DNA of 48,108 bases from Bacillota bacterium (GTDB taxonomy: Bacteria > Bacillota > Dethiobacteria > DTU022 > UBA8154), in contig JAAYRR010000057.1 in NCBI GenBank assembly GCA_012518675.1, positions 1 to 48,108 of the forward strand, in the 5' to 3' direction. Below, piece after piece: positions 47,283 through 48,108 of this stretch (within the stretch, counting starts at the first letter, position 1; the number at the start of each line of letters is the position of its first letter). Below the pieces are notes generated by a model that did not search any database, was not told where the DNA came from, and saw only the letters and a list, made by a program, of their open reading frames with translations. The translations under genes were made by a program, and so were the position numbers.

Positions 47283-48108
47283 TTAAAGGGAAATTTGTTT
47301 TTTTTCCCTCCAACTTCTGTGATGTACCAATCTTCCTAAGGTAAGGTCCAGACCCTGCTGTAAAGCTACCTCCACAACCTGGCTTTCTGATAACAGCTTA
47401 CGCACCCGGCAGGACTGATCGAGCACCACAACCTGATGGTAACGTGTCGGTCTAAAACGTTTCAAGACTTCCAGAATAGTAGTATTATCCATGGCCACCA
47501 GCTGTTCTCCCTTGAGAATTCCCTGTTTCTTTAACATTTTTTCCTTACGCAAAAGGTAACGCAAAAAAATGTAGATGGCAGATTTTTGTTCACGCCCGGC
47601 CGCATGGTATAAGAACAGGCCCATTAAAGAAACAGAAAGATGTAAATAATCGTAATATGAAAACAACAGTCCTGCCAAAACTAAAAGCACCCCCTGCCAT
47701 TTCCCATAAGAGGCGGCCATTTCAGTAGCCTTGTACAAGCCCAGACGCGGGCTTAGGGAGGCACGCAAAAGCCTGCCCCCATCCAAAGGAAGGGCGGGAA
47801 GCAGATTAAAAAAAAATAAAAAAAGGTTTGCTTTGCATAAAAATAAAACCAATGGGTTGTCAGCGTAAAGAGGCGTACCATAAAGACCCAACCGATAATT
47901 CCACAAAAAAAGAAACAAGACCAAATTAAAAACAGGGCCCGCCCCAGCCACAATAAATTCTTTCTTAGGATTGAATTCCAAAGGGTTGGTCAGGTAGCCC
48001 ACACCGCCAAAAGGGAAAAGCTCAACCTTATAAATTTTAACCCCACATACTTTAGCAGCAAGGGCATGTGTAAGTTCATGACCCAAAACAACTATAAAAA
48101 GTAAAAAG
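47283..48108 (-). CDS. M50 site-2 protease, SpoIVFB-like (5' end beyond window)
   Basis: HELTHA zinc motif; frame stays open through the window edge (...LLFIVVLGHELTHALAAK), so the TTG at 48086 in the ORF track is probably not the start; NLLPALPLDGGRLLRA. Confidence 0.88.
   Translation of the reverse strand, partial: FLLFIVVLGHELTHALAAKVCGVKIYKVELFPFGGVGYLTNPLEFNPKKEFIVAGAGPVFNLVLFLFLWNYRLGLYGTPLYADNPLVLFLCKANLFLFFFNLLPALPLDGGRLLRASLSPRLGLYKATEMAASYGKWQGVLLVLAGLLFSYYDYLHLSVSLMGLFLYHAAGREQKSAIYIFLRYLLRKEKMLKKQGILKGEQLVAMDNTTILEVLKRFRPTRYHQVVVLDQSCRVRKLLSESQVVEVALQQGLDLTLGRLVHHRSWREKKQISL

Overview
The window looks like chromosomal DNA from an anaerobic, probably spore-forming, acetogen-like Clostridia/Firmicutes organism; this is inferred from gene content and was not tested. 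It is mostly conserved housekeeping and energy-metabolism operons. From left to right: (i) a pyrimidine operon on the minus strand (DUF3786-like gene, pyrB, pyrC, pyrK, pyrD, partial pyrF); (ii) an M23 peptidase, YjbQ, a TPR/HTH protein and a YhaM-like exonuclease; (iii) a Wood-Ljungdahl operon (cooC, CODH, acsB, acsC, acsD, acsE, metV, metF); (iv) ctsR-mcsA-mcsB-clpC with a clear CtsR operator; (v) a liv branched-chain amino-acid ABC operon; (vi) trxB-trx followed by a Ku / ligase / primase-polymerase NHEJ cluster; (vii) DUF421/DUF4363, NifU-like, thiI, cysteine desulfurase, serC and an aminotransferase; (viii) an NrdG-like activase, RNase G, two radical-SAM-associated proteins and an edge-truncated M50 (SpoIVFB-like) protease. 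I saw no CRISPR array, transposon, prophage or rRNA, and I recognised no tRNA by eye. I found no convincing new multi-gene system. The most interesting leads are small: a terminator embedded in the 3' end of an opposing CDS (nrdG), a nested long-stem element between serC and the aminotransferase gene, a hairpin just upstream of ku that may hide its ribosome-binding site, phased hexamers upstream of ctsR, a zinc-ribbon reading frame missing from the ORF track, and a Wood-Ljungdahl operon lacking the usual corrinoid activator and MTHFR partner genes. All calls come from reading the sequence and supplied translations; no database search was run.
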